A DNA stretch of 64,000 nt from Bacillota bacterium. GTDB taxonomy: Bacteria; Bacillota; Clostridia; Clostridiales; Caloramatoraceae. The position numbers and the translations under genes were made by a program. The stretch covers positions 1 to 64,000 of the forward strand of contig JAEWEN010000012.1 of assembly GCA_023389275.1 (NCBI GenBank), given 5' to 3'. Shown here piece after piece: positions 1 through 10,317 of the stretch (its first letter is position 1; every line of letters starts with the position of its first letter). The notes beneath the pieces were generated by a model that was given only the letters and a program-made list of their open reading frames with translations, made no database searches and had not been told where the DNA came from.

Positions 1-25
1 CTTATTTTCTCTCTTTATATTTTAA

Positions 26-1855
26 CTATTCAACTGTTACTGATTTTGCAAGGTTTCTTGGTTTATCAACATCGCATCCTCTAGCTATTGATACATAGTA
101 TGATAAAAGTTGTAGTGGTACTACTGAAAGCACTGGTGCAAGAAGGCTTATTACTTTTGGTATATATTCTACTGAATCTGATACTGTTTCTATTTCTTCG
201 TTTCCTTCAATTGCAATAGAAAGTACTTTAGCTCCTCTTGTTACTACTTCTCTTATATTACTTACCATTTTATCAAATAACTCTTCTTGTGTTGCAAGAG
301 CAATAACTGGAATACCATCATCTATTAAAGCAATAGGTCCATGTTTTAACTCTCCTGCAGCATAAGCTTCTGCATGAATATATGATATTTCTTTAAGTTT
401 TAATGCTCCCTCAAGAGCAACAGCATTATCAAGTCCACGTCCTAAGTAGAACATATCCTCATTTCCTTTGTTTGCATTTGCAAACTTTTGAAGAGGTTCT
501 TTGTTATTTAAAAGAGTTTCTACTTTTTCTGGAAGAGCAAGCATTTCATCTCTTATTACTCTATATTCTTCAACTGACATTTTGTCGTTAAGTCTTGCAA
601 GATAAAGTCCTATTATATACATAGCAATTAATTGAGTTGTGTATGCTTTTGTTGAAGCAACAGCGATTTCAGGTCCTGCCCAAGTATATAATATATCATC
701 AGCTTCTCTAGCTACTGAACTTCCAACAACGTTTGTTACTGCAATAACTCTTGCTCCATGTTTTTTAGCTTCACGAAGTGCAGCTAAAGTGTCAGCAGTT
801 TCCCCTGATTGGCTAACCACTATCATAAGAGTTCTTTCATTTATTATTGGATTTCTATATCTAAACTCTGAAGCTATATCAACTTCAACTGGTATTCTAG
901 CTAGTTTTTCTATAACATACTTTCCAACCATACCTGCATGGTAAGCTGTTCCACATGCTACTATAAATATTTTATCTATATTTTTAAGGTCTTCTTTTGT
1001 AAGTTTTATATCATCAAGTTTTATATCATCTGATCCTTCAACTATTCTTGAAGTCATAGTGTCTTTTATAGCTTTTGGCTGTTCGTGGATTTCTTTTATC
1101 ATAAAGTGCTCATATCCACCTTTTTCAGCAGCTTCAGCATCCCAAGTTACGTTGAAGATTTCTTTTTCAACAGGCATTCCTTCAAGTGTAGTTATTTTAA
1201 CATCATCTTTAGTTAAAATAACTAATTCTTTATCTTCAAGAAGATATACTTTTCTAGTTTCTGAAAGTATAGCTGGTATATCAGATGCTATAAAGTTTCC
1301 TTCATCTGAAAGTCCTACTATAAGTGGGCTATCTTTTCTTATAGCAACCATTTTTTCAGGTTCATTACTTGTAATGACTCCTAGTGCATATGACCCTTCT
1401 AGTTTTTCAACTGCCTCTGCAACAGCTTTTACTATATCTCCTTTATAGAAATGGTCTACAAGGTGTGCTACAACCTCTGTATCTGTTTCTGTTACAAAGT
1501 TGTATCCAAGGCTTTTTAACCATTTTTTAAGGTAAATATAGTTTTCAATTATTCCATTATGAACAACTGCAATTGTTTTATCACTATTAAAATGAGGATG
1601 TGAGTTAGTGTCAGATGGCTCTCCATGTGTTGCCCATCTAGTATGTCCAATTCCTACTCCACCTTTTATAGGAGATTTTTGAAGTATTTCTTCTAGGTTT
1701 TTAAGTCTTCCCTTTGTTTTTTCAATTTGTATAGCGTCATTTTCTATAATAGCAACTCCTGCTGAATCATAACCTCTATACTCAAGTTTTGAAAGTCCTT
1801 CTATTAAAAGTGGTGAAGCTTGCTTGCTTCCAATATATCCAACAATTCCGCACAT
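26..1855 (-). CDS. glmS: Glutamine--fructose-6-phosphate aminotransferase (isomerizing)
   Basis: Makes glucosamine-6-phosphate from fructose-6-phosphate and glutamine, the first committed step to UDP-GlcNAc for peptidoglycan. The protein begins MCGIVGYIG, so Cys2 becomes the N-terminal glutaminase nucleophile after Met removal. A class II amidotransferase domain (about 1-220; GHTRWATHG, HNGIIENY) is followed by two SIS domains (SQSGETADT in the first) and ends in the family tail KSVTVE. I chose ATG at 1855 (609 aa): it follows GGGAGAA by 10 nt and puts Cys at position 2. The frame stays open upstream to 1909, but that adds 18 residues read out of the ribozyme leader. Monocistronic, behind its own promoter and ribozyme. 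Certain call. Confidence 0.97.
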   Translation of the reverse strand: MCGIVGYIGSKQASPLLIEGLSKLEYRGYDSAGVAIIENDAIQIEKTKGRLKNLEEILQKSPIKGGVGIGHTRWATHGEPSDTNSHPHFNSDKTIAVVHNGIIENYIYLKKWLKSLGYNFVTETDTEVVAHLVDHFYKGDIVKAVAEAVEKLEGSYALGVITSNEPEKMVAIRKDSPLIVGLSDEGNFIASDIPAILSETRKVYLLEDKELVILTKDDVKITTLEGMPVEKEIFNVTWDAEAAEKGGYEHFMIKEIHEQPKAIKDTMTSRIVEGSDDIKLDDIKLTKEDLKNIDKIFIVACGTAYHAGMVGKYVIEKLARIPVEVDIASEFRYRNPIINERTLMIVVSQSGETADTLAALREAKKHGARVIAVTNVVGSSVAREADDILYTWAGPEIAVASTKAYTTQLIAMYIIGLYLARLNDKMSVEEYRVIRDEMLALPEKVETLLNNKEPLQKFANANKGNEDMFYLGRGLDNAVALEGALKLKEISYIHAEAYAAGELKHGPIALIDDGIPVIALATQEELFDKMVSNIREVVTRGAKVLSIAIEGNEEIETVSDSVEYIPKVISLLAPVLSVVPLQLLSYYVSIARGCDVDKPRNLAKSVTVE

Positions 1856-1902
1856 ATTATTGTGTTCTCCCTTCATATTAAACCCTGATAAAACCCAAAA
1901 AA

Positions 1903-2032
1903 ACCACACCTTTTTGTTCCTTAAATTTCTTTAAGGTTTTGTAAGGCTTTTAACGCTGGTTAGACGCAGAGTATCCGCCGATTATTCGATAAGCTCTGAC
2001 CTCGTCAACTTTTAATAAAGTCCTGGCGCTTA
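1903..2032 (-). ncRNA. glmS ribozyme (GlcN6P-activated self-cleaving riboswitch)
   Basis: On the minus strand, 50-175 nt before glmS, the leader has the conserved glmS ribozyme blocks in order: AAGCGCC at the cleavage site, GTTGACGAGG, TTATCGA, then CGGCGGAT. These are followed by the pseudoknot and P3/P4 region ending near GGTGTGG. The expected scissile bond is between A (2030) and G (2029). In Bacillus, GlcN6P binding triggers cleavage and the downstream glmS message is degraded by RNase J. Same-strand position directly ahead of glmS supports the call. The 3' boundary is approximate. Confidence 0.96.
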
Positions 2033-2087
2033 AATTTTCCTATCCTCCCTAATTTAAATTTTAGGTTTAAAATCAGTTATAGCCTAT

Positions 2088-2116
2088 ATTATATAACAAA
2101 ATTTAAAATAAGTCTT
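2088..2116 (-). promoter_or_regulatory. Putative sigma-A promoter of glmS
   Basis: On the minus strand a -10 TATAAT (2093-2088) is preceded by 17 nt and a weak -35 AAGACT (2116-2111). It would start transcription near 2081, about 50 nt ahead of the ribozyme cleavage site. A second TATAAT-like box further upstream has a poorer -35. Confidence 0.5.
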
Positions 2117-2167
2117 TACTTTATATCATTATACAAAAATTCCCATCAAAGTGTTACTTAAATGAAA

Positions 2168-2200
2168 ATAAGTGCCCTAATTAGGACACTTATTTTTATT
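2168..2200 (-). terminator. Rho-independent terminator of the pur operon
   Basis: A hairpin pairs AATAAGTG-CCTAAT with ATTAGG-CACTTATT. On the minus strand it is followed by TTTTCATTT. It overlaps the purL stop codon and closes the purine operon. The other strand also has a T-rich tail. Confidence 0.8.
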
Positions 2201-5200
2201 TAAAATATTTAACTCCAGACTCAAATAATTTTTGATTTTTATTTCCATAAATATTCTTAAATGTGCCTTTTGTATATCTTTCACTATGACCCATTTTACC
2301 AAATATTTTTCCATCAGGACTACATATTCCTTCTATAGCATAAATAGATCCATTTGGATTGTAATTTATATCATAAGTAGCATCTCCATTTAGATCTACA
2401 TATTGAGTAGATATCTGTCCATTTTCTATTAAAGTTTTTAATGTTTCTTCATTTGCCACAAATCTACCCTCTCCGTGTGATATAGCAACTGAATGTAGAT
2501 CACCTACATTGGTTTCATAAAGCCATGGAGATAAGTTTGATGTAACCTTTGTTGTTACCATTTTAGACATATGACGTCCTATTTTATTGTAAGTTAAAGT
2601 TGGTGCATTTACATCTAAATCTCTTATCTCTCCATATGGCAATAATCCAAGCTTAATAAGAGCCTGGAATCCATTACATATTCCAAGAATTAATCCATCA
2701 TTTTTATGAAGTAATGTATTTATAGCCTCTTTAATTTTAGAATTTCTAAATATTGTAGCTATAAACTTTGCAGACCCATCTGGCTCATCACCTGCACTAA
2801 ATCCACCTGGTATCATAAGTATTTGAGACTTTGAAATTTCATTAGCAAAGTAATCTATACTTTCTTTTATATGATTTGAAGTAAGATTTTTAAATATACC
2901 AATATTTGCATTAGCACCTGCCTTTTCAAATGAATTATAACAATCATATTCACAGTTCGTCCCAGGAAATGCTGATATAAATACATTTGGTTTTGCTATT
3001 TTTGTAGATGAAACCTTAAAATTATTATTTTCAAATCTTACGTTTTCTATAGAATCTTTTATTTCAGAAGCTTTTGTTTTAAATACTCCTTCTAGTGAAC
3101 TTGACCATATATTTATAATTTCATTTAAATCTAAAATCTCACCATTTACTTTTATACTATTTTCTATTGTTGTACCAAGCACCTCTATATTATATCCACT
3201 TAGTTCATCTTCCGTACAATTTAACTCTAAAACAAAACTACCATATAATTTTTTAAATAAACTTTCAGTATTTTTTATATCTACTCCTATTTTGTTACCA
3301 AAAGCCATTTTACTTATGGCTTCACATACTCCTCCGAAACCTACTGCATATGCTGAAACAATTTTTTTATCTTTTATTAAAGAATTTATCTTTTCAAAGT
3401 TTTTAGTAAGTTCATCTAAATCTAGCATTTCTTTTTCATCTTTTGATGTTTTTAATAATACTACCTTTGAGCCTATAGATTTAAATTCTGGTGATATAAT
3501 ATTTTCAACGTAATCTGATGCTACAGCAAAAGATATTAAAGTTGGAGGGACATTTATACTTTTAAATGTTCCACTCATACTATCTTTACCTCCTATAGCT
3601 GGTATGTTTAATTTTTTTTGAGCATAAAAAGCTCCAAGTAATGCACTAAATGGTTTTCCCCATTTTGCTTGGTTTTTACCTAACTTTTCGAAATATTCCT
3701 GAAGAGTTAACCTTACCTTCTTATAATCTCCACCTATAGCTACAATTTTACAAATAGATTCTATAACAGCATAGTATGCTCCATGAAACGGACTCCATTT
3801 TCCAATTAAAGGGTTGTATCCATATGTCATAATAGAGGAAGTGTTTGTCTCTCCATTTAAAACAGGTATTTTAGCCACCATTCCTTGTGTTGGAGTTAAT
3901 TGATGTATTCCTCCAAAAGGCATAATAACAGTTCCTGCTCCTATGGAAGAGTCAAATCTTTCTACTAAACCTTTTTGAGATGCAACATTAATATCTTTTA
4001 GTGTATCTATCCACTTATTTTTTATATTTTGTATTTTTTCTTCTTTAAAGTAACTTTCAATACTTGGCTTTTCTACTAATATATTTGTTTTTTGCTTTAT
4101 ACCATTAGTATTTAAAAAGTCTCTTTCTATATCTACAATAACCTTTCCTTTCCAGAACATTCTGACTTTTCCGTGCTTTTTAACAGTAGCAACATGACTC
4201 GCTTCTAAGTTCTCTTCATTACAAAGAGCTATAAAGTTATCAATATTTTCTTTTGATATTACAACCGCCATTCTTTCCTGTGATTCACTAATAGCAAGTT
4301 CTGTTCCATCTAGCCCCTCATATTTTTTAGGTATATTATCAAGATTTATATCAAGTGATTCACTAATTTCACCTATAGCAACACAAACTCCACCTGCTCC
4401 AAAGTCATTACATCTTTTTATCATTTGACTAGCAGTTTTATTTCTAAATAATCTTTGTATTTTTCTTTCTTGAGGTGCATCACCCTTTTGAACTTCTGCC
4501 GAACACTTTTCTATTGATTCTTCACTATGCTCTTTAGATGAACCTATAGCTCCTCCAATACCATCTCTTCCAGTTCTTCCCCCTAGAAGAATTATTGCAT
4601 CACCTTCAACTGGAGTTTCTCTTATAACATTTTCCTTAGGTGCAGCTGCAATTACAGCTCCAACTTCCATTCTTTTTGCAATAAAATCTTTATCATATAC
4701 TTCATAAACTCCACCAGTTGCAAGTCCTATTTGGTTTCCATATGAACTGTACCCTTTAGCTGCTTCAAGTGTTATTTTTCTTTGTGGAAGCTTACCATCT
4801 ATTGTATCTTTTATATCTACCCTTGGATCAGCACTTCCTGTTACCCTCATTGCTTGATATACATAGCTTCTTCCTGAAAGAGGGTCACGAATAGCACCAC
4901 CTAAACAAGTAGCTGCTCCTCCAAATGGCTCTATTTCAGTTGGATGATTATGTGTTTCATTTTTAAACATTAAAAGATACTTTTCTATTTTTCCATTTAC
5001 ATTAACATATATATTTATACTACAAGCGTTTATTTCTTCACTTACGTCTAAATCATCAAGTAGCCCTTTTTTTCTAAGTTCTTTCATAGCAACAGTTGCT
5101 ATATCCATTAAACATATATCTTTCTTTTGATTAGAATAAACATATTCTCTTGATTTTAAATATTCATTATATGCGTCTTCTATTAAATCACTATATTCAC

Positions 5201-5921
5201 TTTTTTCTATTTCTATATTTTCTATTTTTGTCATAAAAGTAGTATGTCTACAGTGATCAGACCAATATGTATCAAGTACTTTTATTTCTGTAATAGTTGG
5301 ATTTCTTTTAAGATTTTTAAAATAGCTTTGTACAAACTTTAAATCATCAAGGCTCATAGCCATTGAAAAAGCTTTTAAAAAGTTCTCTATTTCCTCCTCT
5401 GAAAAGTTTATAAAGCTTTCTATAGTTTCAACAGTATTGGGCTCTTCTATTTCCACTTTTAATGTACTTGGCTTTTCAAGACTAGCTTCTCTAGAATCTA
5501 CTGGATTTAGTATATACTTTTTTATTCTTTCAACTTCTTCACTTGAAATGTTATTTCCTAAAACATATACCTTGCAACATCTAACTTCTGGCTTTATCCC
5601 TTCATTTATTATTTGTATACCTTGAGCTGCAAAATCAGCTCTTTGATCATATTGTCCAGGTAAATATTCAATTCCAAATACACTTTTATTATTTTCTATA
5701 TATATACTTTCATGAATAATATTATCAATATTTGTTTCACTTAAGATTACTTTTACAGCTTTTTCATAAAGATAATCGTCTATTCCTTCTATGTCATATC
5801 TATTGTATATCTTTAAACTTTCAAGATTTTTTATGTTAAGATTCTCTTTTAAATCCTTTAAAAGATTTTCTGCTTCTACATCAAATCCCTTTTTCTTAGT
5901 TACAAATAATCTTTTTAACAT
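2196..5921 (-). CDS. purL: Phosphoribosylformylglycinamidine synthase, single-chain form
   Basis: Converts FGAR to FGAM with ATP and glutamine, the fourth purine step. At 1241 aa it is the long fused form: an N-terminal PurS-like segment, two AIRS-type ATP-binding halves (DTYWSDHCRHTTF near 220; FKNETHNHPTEI near 320), and a C-terminal class I glutaminase. The glutaminase shows GICNGFQ (Cys about 1082) and GHSERY (His about 1211). Most Firmicutes such as Bacillus use separate PurS, PurQ and small PurL; the fused form is common in Clostridium, so separate purQ and purS are not needed. Last gene of the operon, 18 nt after purD, with its stop inside the terminator. Confidence 0.97.
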   Translation of the reverse strand: MLKRLFVTKKKGFDVEAENLLKDLKENLNIKNLESLKIYNRYDIEGIDDYLYEKAVKVILSETNIDNIIHESIYIENNKSVFGIEYLPGQYDQRADFAAQGIQIINEGIKPEVRCCKVYVLGNNISSEEVERIKKYILNPVDSREASLEKPSTLKVEIEEPNTVETIESFINFSEEEIENFLKAFSMAMSLDDLKFVQSYFKNLKRNPTITEIKVLDTYWSDHCRHTTFMTKIENIEIEKSEYSDLIEDAYNEYLKSREYVYSNQKKDICLMDIATVAMKELRKKGLLDDLDVSEEINACSINIYVNVNGKIEKYLLMFKNETHNHPTEIEPFGGAATCLGGAIRDPLSGRSYVYQAMRVTGSADPRVDIKDTIDGKLPQRKITLEAAKGYSSYGNQIGLATGGVYEVYDKDFIAKRMEVGAVIAAAPKENVIRETPVEGDAIILLGGRTGRDGIGGAIGSSKEHSEESIEKCSAEVQKGDAPQERKIQRLFRNKTASQMIKRCNDFGAGGVCVAIGEISESLDINLDNIPKKYEGLDGTELAISESQERMAVVISKENIDNFIALCNEENLEASHVATVKKHGKVRMFWKGKVIVDIERDFLNTNGIKQKTNILVEKPSIESYFKEEKIQNIKNKWIDTLKDINVASQKGLVERFDSSIGAGTVIMPFGGIHQLTPTQGMVAKIPVLNGETNTSSIMTYGYNPLIGKWSPFHGAYYAVIESICKIVAIGGDYKKVRLTLQEYFEKLGKNQAKWGKPFSALLGAFYAQKKLNIPAIGGKDSMSGTFKSINVPPTLISFAVASDYVENIISPEFKSIGSKVVLLKTSKDEKEMLDLDELTKNFEKINSLIKDKKIVSAYAVGFGGVCEAISKMAFGNKIGVDIKNTESLFKKLYGSFVLELNCTEDELSGYNIEVLGTTIENSIKVNGEILDLNEIINIWSSSLEGVFKTKASEIKDSIENVRFENNNFKVSSTKIAKPNVFISAFPGTNCEYDCYNSFEKAGANANIGIFKNLTSNHIKESIDYFANEISKSQILMIPGGFSAGDEPDGSAKFIATIFRNSKIKEAINTLLHKNDGLILGICNGFQALIKLGLLPYGEIRDLDVNAPTLTYNKIGRHMSKMVTTKVTSNLSPWLYETNVGDLHSVAISHGEGRFVANEETLKTLIENGQISTQYVDLNGDATYDINYNPNGSIYAIEGICSPDGKIFGKMGHSERYTKGTFKNIYGNKNQKLFESGVKYFK

Positions 5922-5939
5922 AACATAACTTACCTTCCT

Positions 5940-7187
5940 TTACATAACTCCTATATCTTTTCTAAAGTGAGCTCCTTCAAATTTTATTCTTTCAATATTT
6001 CTATAGGCTTTTTCTGTAGCTTCTTTAAGATTCTTACCCTTAGCTACAACAGATATTACACGTCCACCATTAGTTAAAAGCTTGCTATTTTCTATTTTTG
6101 TTCCACTATGAATTATAGATATATCACTATCTAAATCCCCTATAGTTATTTCCTTTCCTTTTTCATAATTTTCAGGATAACCTTTTGATGACATAACAAC
6201 ACAAACAGCTGCATCATCTGACCACTTTATATCTACACTATTTAATTTATTTTGTAAAATCGCTTCTATTATTTCTACTAATGAAGTTTCTAGTCTACTT
6301 AAAACAACTTGTGTTTCAGGATCACCAAATCTTACATTGTACTCTAGAACTTTAGCACCTTCTTTTGTTATCATAAGTCCTATAAAAAGTACACCTTTAA
6401 ATTTTAATTCCTCAGCTTGTAATCCTTTAAGCGAAGGTTTTAATATAGTTTCTCTTATTTCATCTTCTAATTCTTTTGTATAAATATTACTTGGTGAGAA
6501 GCTTCCCATTCCTCCTGTATTAGGTCCTTTTTCATTATCAAAAATCTTTTTATGATCCTTTGCACTTACCATAGGACATATTATATTTTCATCTACAAAG
6601 GCAAGTATTGATGTTTCTATTCCTTCTAAAAACTCTTCTATAATAACTTTATTTCCAGATGATGAAAATTTTTTCTCTATCATTATATCCCTAAGCGCAG
6701 ACTCTGCTTCTTGTTTATTTTCTGCTATAATAACTCCTTTTCCAGCAGCTAATCCATCTGCCTTTATAACAACTGGAAAATCATATTTATCTACATTTTC
6801 AAATGCTAAATCAAAATTATTATATTCACTATATTTTGCAGTTGGAATATTATACTTAATCATAAATTCCTTAGAATATGCTTTACTTCCCTCAAGTTTT
6901 GAGGAAGCTTTATTAGGTCCAAAAATTTTCAAACCCTCCTCCTCAAATCTATCAGTAATTCCTTTAACTAATGGAACTTCTGGTCCTACAATAGTTAAAT
7001 CTATATTTTCATTTTTAGCAAACTCTAAAAGACTATCTATATCATCATCTTTTATGTTTAAGTTTTGTGCAATTTCTAAAGTTCCAGCATTTCCAGGTGC
7101 ACAGTAAATTTCCTCTACACCATCTTGTTTTAACTTTTTAATTATTGAATGTTCACGACCACCGCTACCTACAATCAAAACTTTCAT
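5940..7187 (-). CDS. purD: Phosphoribosylamine--glycine ligase (GAR synthetase)
   Basis: Ligates glycine to phosphoribosylamine with ATP, the second purine step. The 415-aa protein has an N-terminal GARS domain (MKVLIVGSGGREHSI), an ATP-grasp core (ADGLAAGKGVIIA near 145-157; GPNTGGMGSFSP, the PurD-specific ATP/Mg loop) and a C-terminal GARS domain. Length is normal. It begins 10 nt after the purH stop, with a clear start at ATG 7187. Seventh of eight genes in the operon. Confidence 0.97.
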   Translation of the reverse strand: MKVLIVGSGGREHSIIKKLKQDGVEEIYCAPGNAGTLEIAQNLNIKDDDIDSLLEFAKNENIDLTIVGPEVPLVKGITDRFEEEGLKIFGPNKASSKLEGSKAYSKEFMIKYNIPTAKYSEYNNFDLAFENVDKYDFPVVIKADGLAAGKGVIIAENKQEAESALRDIMIEKKFSSSGNKVIIEEFLEGIETSILAFVDENIICPMVSAKDHKKIFDNEKGPNTGGMGSFSPSNIYTKELEDEIRETILKPSLKGLQAEELKFKGVLFIGLMITKEGAKVLEYNVRFGDPETQVVLSRLETSLVEIIEAILQNKLNSVDIKWSDDAAVCVVMSSKGYPENYEKGKEITIGDLDSDISIIHSGTKIENSKLLTNGGRVISVVAKGKNLKEATEKAYRNIERIKFEGAHFRKDIGVM

Positions 7188-7197
7188 AATCCATCAC

Positions 7198-8715
7198 CTA
7201 ATGCTTAAAATTTCTTACTCCTGTAAATACCATAGTTACATTTTTCTCATTACACTTTTCTATAGAATCTTTGTCATTTAAAGACCCTCCTGGCTGAATT
7301 ATAGAATCTATTCCATAGCTACTGCTAAGTTCTACACAATCTGCAAATGGAAAAAATGCATCTGATGCAAGTGTTGCACCATTAAAATCTTTATCATTGT
7401 TCTCAAGAGCATTTTTCAAAGCCCATACTCTTGATGTTTGACCAGGCCCTAATGCTAGTGTTACCTTATCCTTAATAATAGCTATTGCATTTGATTTCAT
7501 ATGTTTTACTATCTTCATACCAAATTTCATGTCTTCTATTTGATTTTTAGAAGGATTTTTATTTGTAACCACATTTATTTCTCCTATATCAGAAGTATTT
7601 TTATCCTGTACTAAAAGCTTTCCATTTAAATATTTAAAGTCATATTCTTTTTTAGAAGAAGTCTTTTTATTTAACTTTAATAATCTAATATTCTTTTTTG
7701 ATTTTAAAACTTCTAAAGCTTCCTCTGTAAAATCAGGAGCTATTACTATCTCTAAGAATATCTCATTTAAAAGACTAGCAGTTTTCTTATCAATTGTAGT
7801 ATTTATACCAACAATTCCTCCAAATATAGATGTTCTATCTGCTTCATAACACTTTTTAAAAGCCTCATAAGCAGTTTTACCAATTGCTGCTCCACATGGA
7901 TTTGTATGTTTTACTGCAATAGCTATAATTTCATCAAATTCATTTAACATATCAACAGTACTTGATAAATCATTTATATTATTAAATGAAAGTTCTTTTC
8001 CATGAAGCTGAGTATAGTCTAATTGTGAAGAATGTAAATAACTTTCCTTATATAGTGAAGCCTTTTGATGTGGATTTTCTCCATATCTTAAATCACTTTC
8101 CTTTTCAAATGAAATATTTAAAAAATCAGGGGATTCTTCTCCTACTTTTTCCATAAAGTAATTTGATATTAATGAATCATATCTTCCAGTTGTAGAAAAT
8201 GCTTTATAAGCTAATTTTTCTCTATAATCCATATCAACTTTGTTGCAACTTAATTTTTCTATTACATCATCATAATCCTTAGGGTCCACTACAATAAGCA
8301 CATCTTTATAATTTTTAGCCGCTGATCTTATTAAAGTTGGTCCTCCAATATCTATATTTTCTATAATTTCATTATGTAATTTATTAGCCTTTAAAGAACC
8401 TTCAAAATCATAAAGATTAACAACCACTATGTCTATTGCATCTATATTATATTTTTTTACTGTTTCTATATGTTTTTCATCATCTCTTTTATAAAGAATT
8501 CCTCCATGTATATATGGATTTAAAGTCTTTACTCTCCCATCTAACATTTCTGGAAACTTAGTTACCTCATCTATATATGTTGCTTTTATTCCAGATTCCG
8601 ATATTAATTTATATGTATTCCCTGTTGAAACAACTTCATATCCAAGCGAATCTAATTTTTTTGCAAACTCTACAACTCCACTTTTATCTGTAACACTTAT
8701 TAGCGCTTTACTCAT
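7198..8715 (-). CDS. purH: Bifunctional AICAR formyltransferase / IMP cyclohydrolase
   Basis: Catalyses the last two steps to IMP. The N-terminal MGS-like cyclohydrolase domain (SVTDKSGV, VSTGNTYKL) spans about 1-190. The C-terminal AICAR transformylase domain carries the Lys-His catalytic motif AVKHTNPCGAA and ends with GGSLNDKD and VFTGVRNFKH, typical of the family. 505 aa is a full length. The start overlaps the end of purN by 8 nt, so the two are probably translationally coupled. Its 10-formyl-THF cofactor is shared with PurN next door. Confidence 0.97.
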   Translation of the reverse strand: MSKALISVTDKSGVVEFAKKLDSLGYEVVSTGNTYKLISESGIKATYIDEVTKFPEMLDGRVKTLNPYIHGGILYKRDDEKHIETVKKYNIDAIDIVVVNLYDFEGSLKANKLHNEIIENIDIGGPTLIRSAAKNYKDVLIVVDPKDYDDVIEKLSCNKVDMDYREKLAYKAFSTTGRYDSLISNYFMEKVGEESPDFLNISFEKESDLRYGENPHQKASLYKESYLHSSQLDYTQLHGKELSFNNINDLSSTVDMLNEFDEIIAIAVKHTNPCGAAIGKTAYEAFKKCYEADRTSIFGGIVGINTTIDKKTASLLNEIFLEIVIAPDFTEEALEVLKSKKNIRLLKLNKKTSSKKEYDFKYLNGKLLVQDKNTSDIGEINVVTNKNPSKNQIEDMKFGMKIVKHMKSNAIAIIKDKVTLALGPGQTSRVWALKNALENNDKDFNGATLASDAFFPFADCVELSSSYGIDSIIQPGGSLNDKDSIEKCNEKNVTMVFTGVRNFKH

Positions 8716-9301
8716 TTATAAAAACCTTCCTTCCACTTATGACTAACTTTCCTTCTGTGTAAAATTTTATTGCTTTAGGAAGTAACATATGCTCCTTTTC
8801 AAGTACCTTTTTAGATAGAGTTTCTACTGTATCGTTTTCCTCTATCTTAACTATATCCTGAAATATTATAGGTCCTGTATCTGCATTTTCATTTACAAAA
8901 TGTACTGTTGCTCCTGTAAATTTTACTCCATATTCTAAAACTGAAGCATGAACAGTTTGTCCATAATATCCTTTGCCACAAAATGAAGGTATTAAAGAAG
9001 GATGTATGTTTATTATTTTATTTTCATAAGCTGAAATAAATTTTTTAGATAAAATCTTCAAAAATCCAGCAAGTACAATAAAATCAACTTTTTCTTCTTT
9101 TAAAATATTAATTATTTTTTCTTCATCGGTTTCATAGAAAGATTTTATATTATATTTTTTTGCTCTTTCTAATCCATAAGCATCTTTTTTATTTGATATA
9201 ACAACCTTAATATTTGCGTTTATATATCCTTCTTCTACTTTATCTATTATGCTTTGAAGATTACTGCCTGATCCTGATATAAGCACAGCTATATTTAACA
9301 T
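8708..9301 (-). CDS. purN: Phosphoribosylglycinamide formyltransferase
   Basis: Transfers formyl from 10-formyl-THF to GAR, the third purine step. The 197-aa protein has the N-terminal phosphate-binding loop SGSGSNLQS (residues 9-17), the catalytic Asn-His in NIHPSLIPSF near 97-106, and the family Asp in ADTGPI. It overlaps purM by 7 nt upstream and purH by 8 nt downstream, so the cluster is tightly coupled. Confidence 0.96.
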   Translation of the reverse strand: MLNIAVLISGSGSNLQSIIDKVEEGYINANIKVVISNKKDAYGLERAKKYNIKSFYETDEEKIINILKEEKVDFIVLAGFLKILSKKFISAYENKIINIHPSLIPSFCGKGYYGQTVHASVLEYGVKFTGATVHFVNENADTGPIIFQDIVKIEENDTVETLSKKVLEKEHMLLPKAIKFYTEGKLVISGRKVFINE

Positions 9302-10317
9302 AGCTCTACCCCTTCTTTATCTACAACCTCACCTATAATATAAGCTTCATCTGTTTTTTTAACACTTTCTAAAATACTTTCTGCATCTACTTTATTAACT
9401 ATTAAAACAAGTCCTATTCCCATATTAAAACTTCTATAAAGCTCTTTTTCTTCTACAACATTTAGTCTCTCTATTATACTAAATATTCCATTTCTTTCCC
9501 ATGAATTTTTATTTATTTTAATACCTAACCCATTAGGCAAAACCCTAACTATATTTTCAATGACTCCTCCACCTGTAATATGTGCTATTCCTTTAATGTT
9601 GTAGTTTTCAATTAAATCCATTATAAGATTTACATATATTTTTGTAGGTTTTAAAAGAGCTTCTCCAAGTGTCATATCAATTTCTTTTATATACTTATTT
9701 AAATCCCACTTTAAGTTATCTAGAAATATTTTCCTAATTAAAGAGTAGCCATTTGAGTGTATTCCACTAGATGCTACACCTATTAAAACATCTCCCTTTT
9801 TAATATCTTTTCCTGATATAACATTCTTCCTATCACATATTCCAACAGCAAATCCAGCTAAATCATATTCATCTTCATTATACATACCAGGCATTTCTGC
9901 TGTTTCTCCTCCAACTAAAGCAGAGTTTGATATTTTACATCCCTTAGATATTCCGTCTACTAATTTAGCTATTTTCTCTGCTTCTACTTTTCCCGCCGCA
10001 ATATAATCTAGGAAAAATAATGGCTTTGCTCCTTGGCATATAAGATCATTTACACACATGGCAACTAAATCTATTCCAACTGTATCATGCTTATCCATTA
10101 ATTGAGCTATTTTAAGTTTTGTGCCAACACCATCAGTTGACGATAATAAAATTGGTTCCTCCATATCTTTAAAATCTTTAAGAGAAAATAAACCTGAAAA
10201 ACCACCTAGGTCTCCAATTACATTTTCATTATAAGTAGATTTTACTTTATCTTTTATATAATCAACTGCCTTATTTCCTTCATCTATGTTAACACCAGAA
10301 TCCTTATAACTTATCAT
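9295..10317 (-). CDS. purM: Phosphoribosylformylglycinamidine cyclo-ligase (AIR synthetase)
   Basis: Closes the imidazole ring, converting FGAM to AIR with ATP. The 340-aa protein shows YKDSGVNIDEGNKAV at the N-terminus, STDGVGTKLK, VDLVAMCVNDL, GGETAEMPGMY and the C-terminal AHITGGGVIEN motif, all standard for PurM. Its ATG overlaps the purF stop codon (TAATG arrangement), a coupled start. Normal length, no anomalies. Confidence 0.97.
   Translation of the reverse strand: MISYKDSGVNIDEGNKAVDYIKDKVKSTYNENVIGDLGGFSGLFSLKDFKDMEEPILLSSTDGVGTKLKIAQLMDKHDTVGIDLVAMCVNDLICQGAKPLFFLDYIAAGKVEAEKIAKLVDGISKGCKISNSALVGGETAEMPGMYNEDEYDLAGFAVGICDRKNVISGKDIKKGDVLIGVASSGIHSNGYSLIRKIFLDNLKWDLNKYIKEIDMTLGEALLKPTKIYVNLIMDLIENYNIKGIAHITGGGVIENIVRVLPNGLGIKINKNSWERNGIFSIIERLNVVEEKELYRSFNMGIGLVLIVNKVDAESILESVKKTDEAYIIGEVVDKEGVELC

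Noticed and set aside
1856..1909. N-terminal extension of GlmS from an upstream in-frame Met
   Set aside because: Would place 18 residues before the catalytic Cys and is read out of the ribozyme leader; the ATG at 1855 has the ribosome-binding site.
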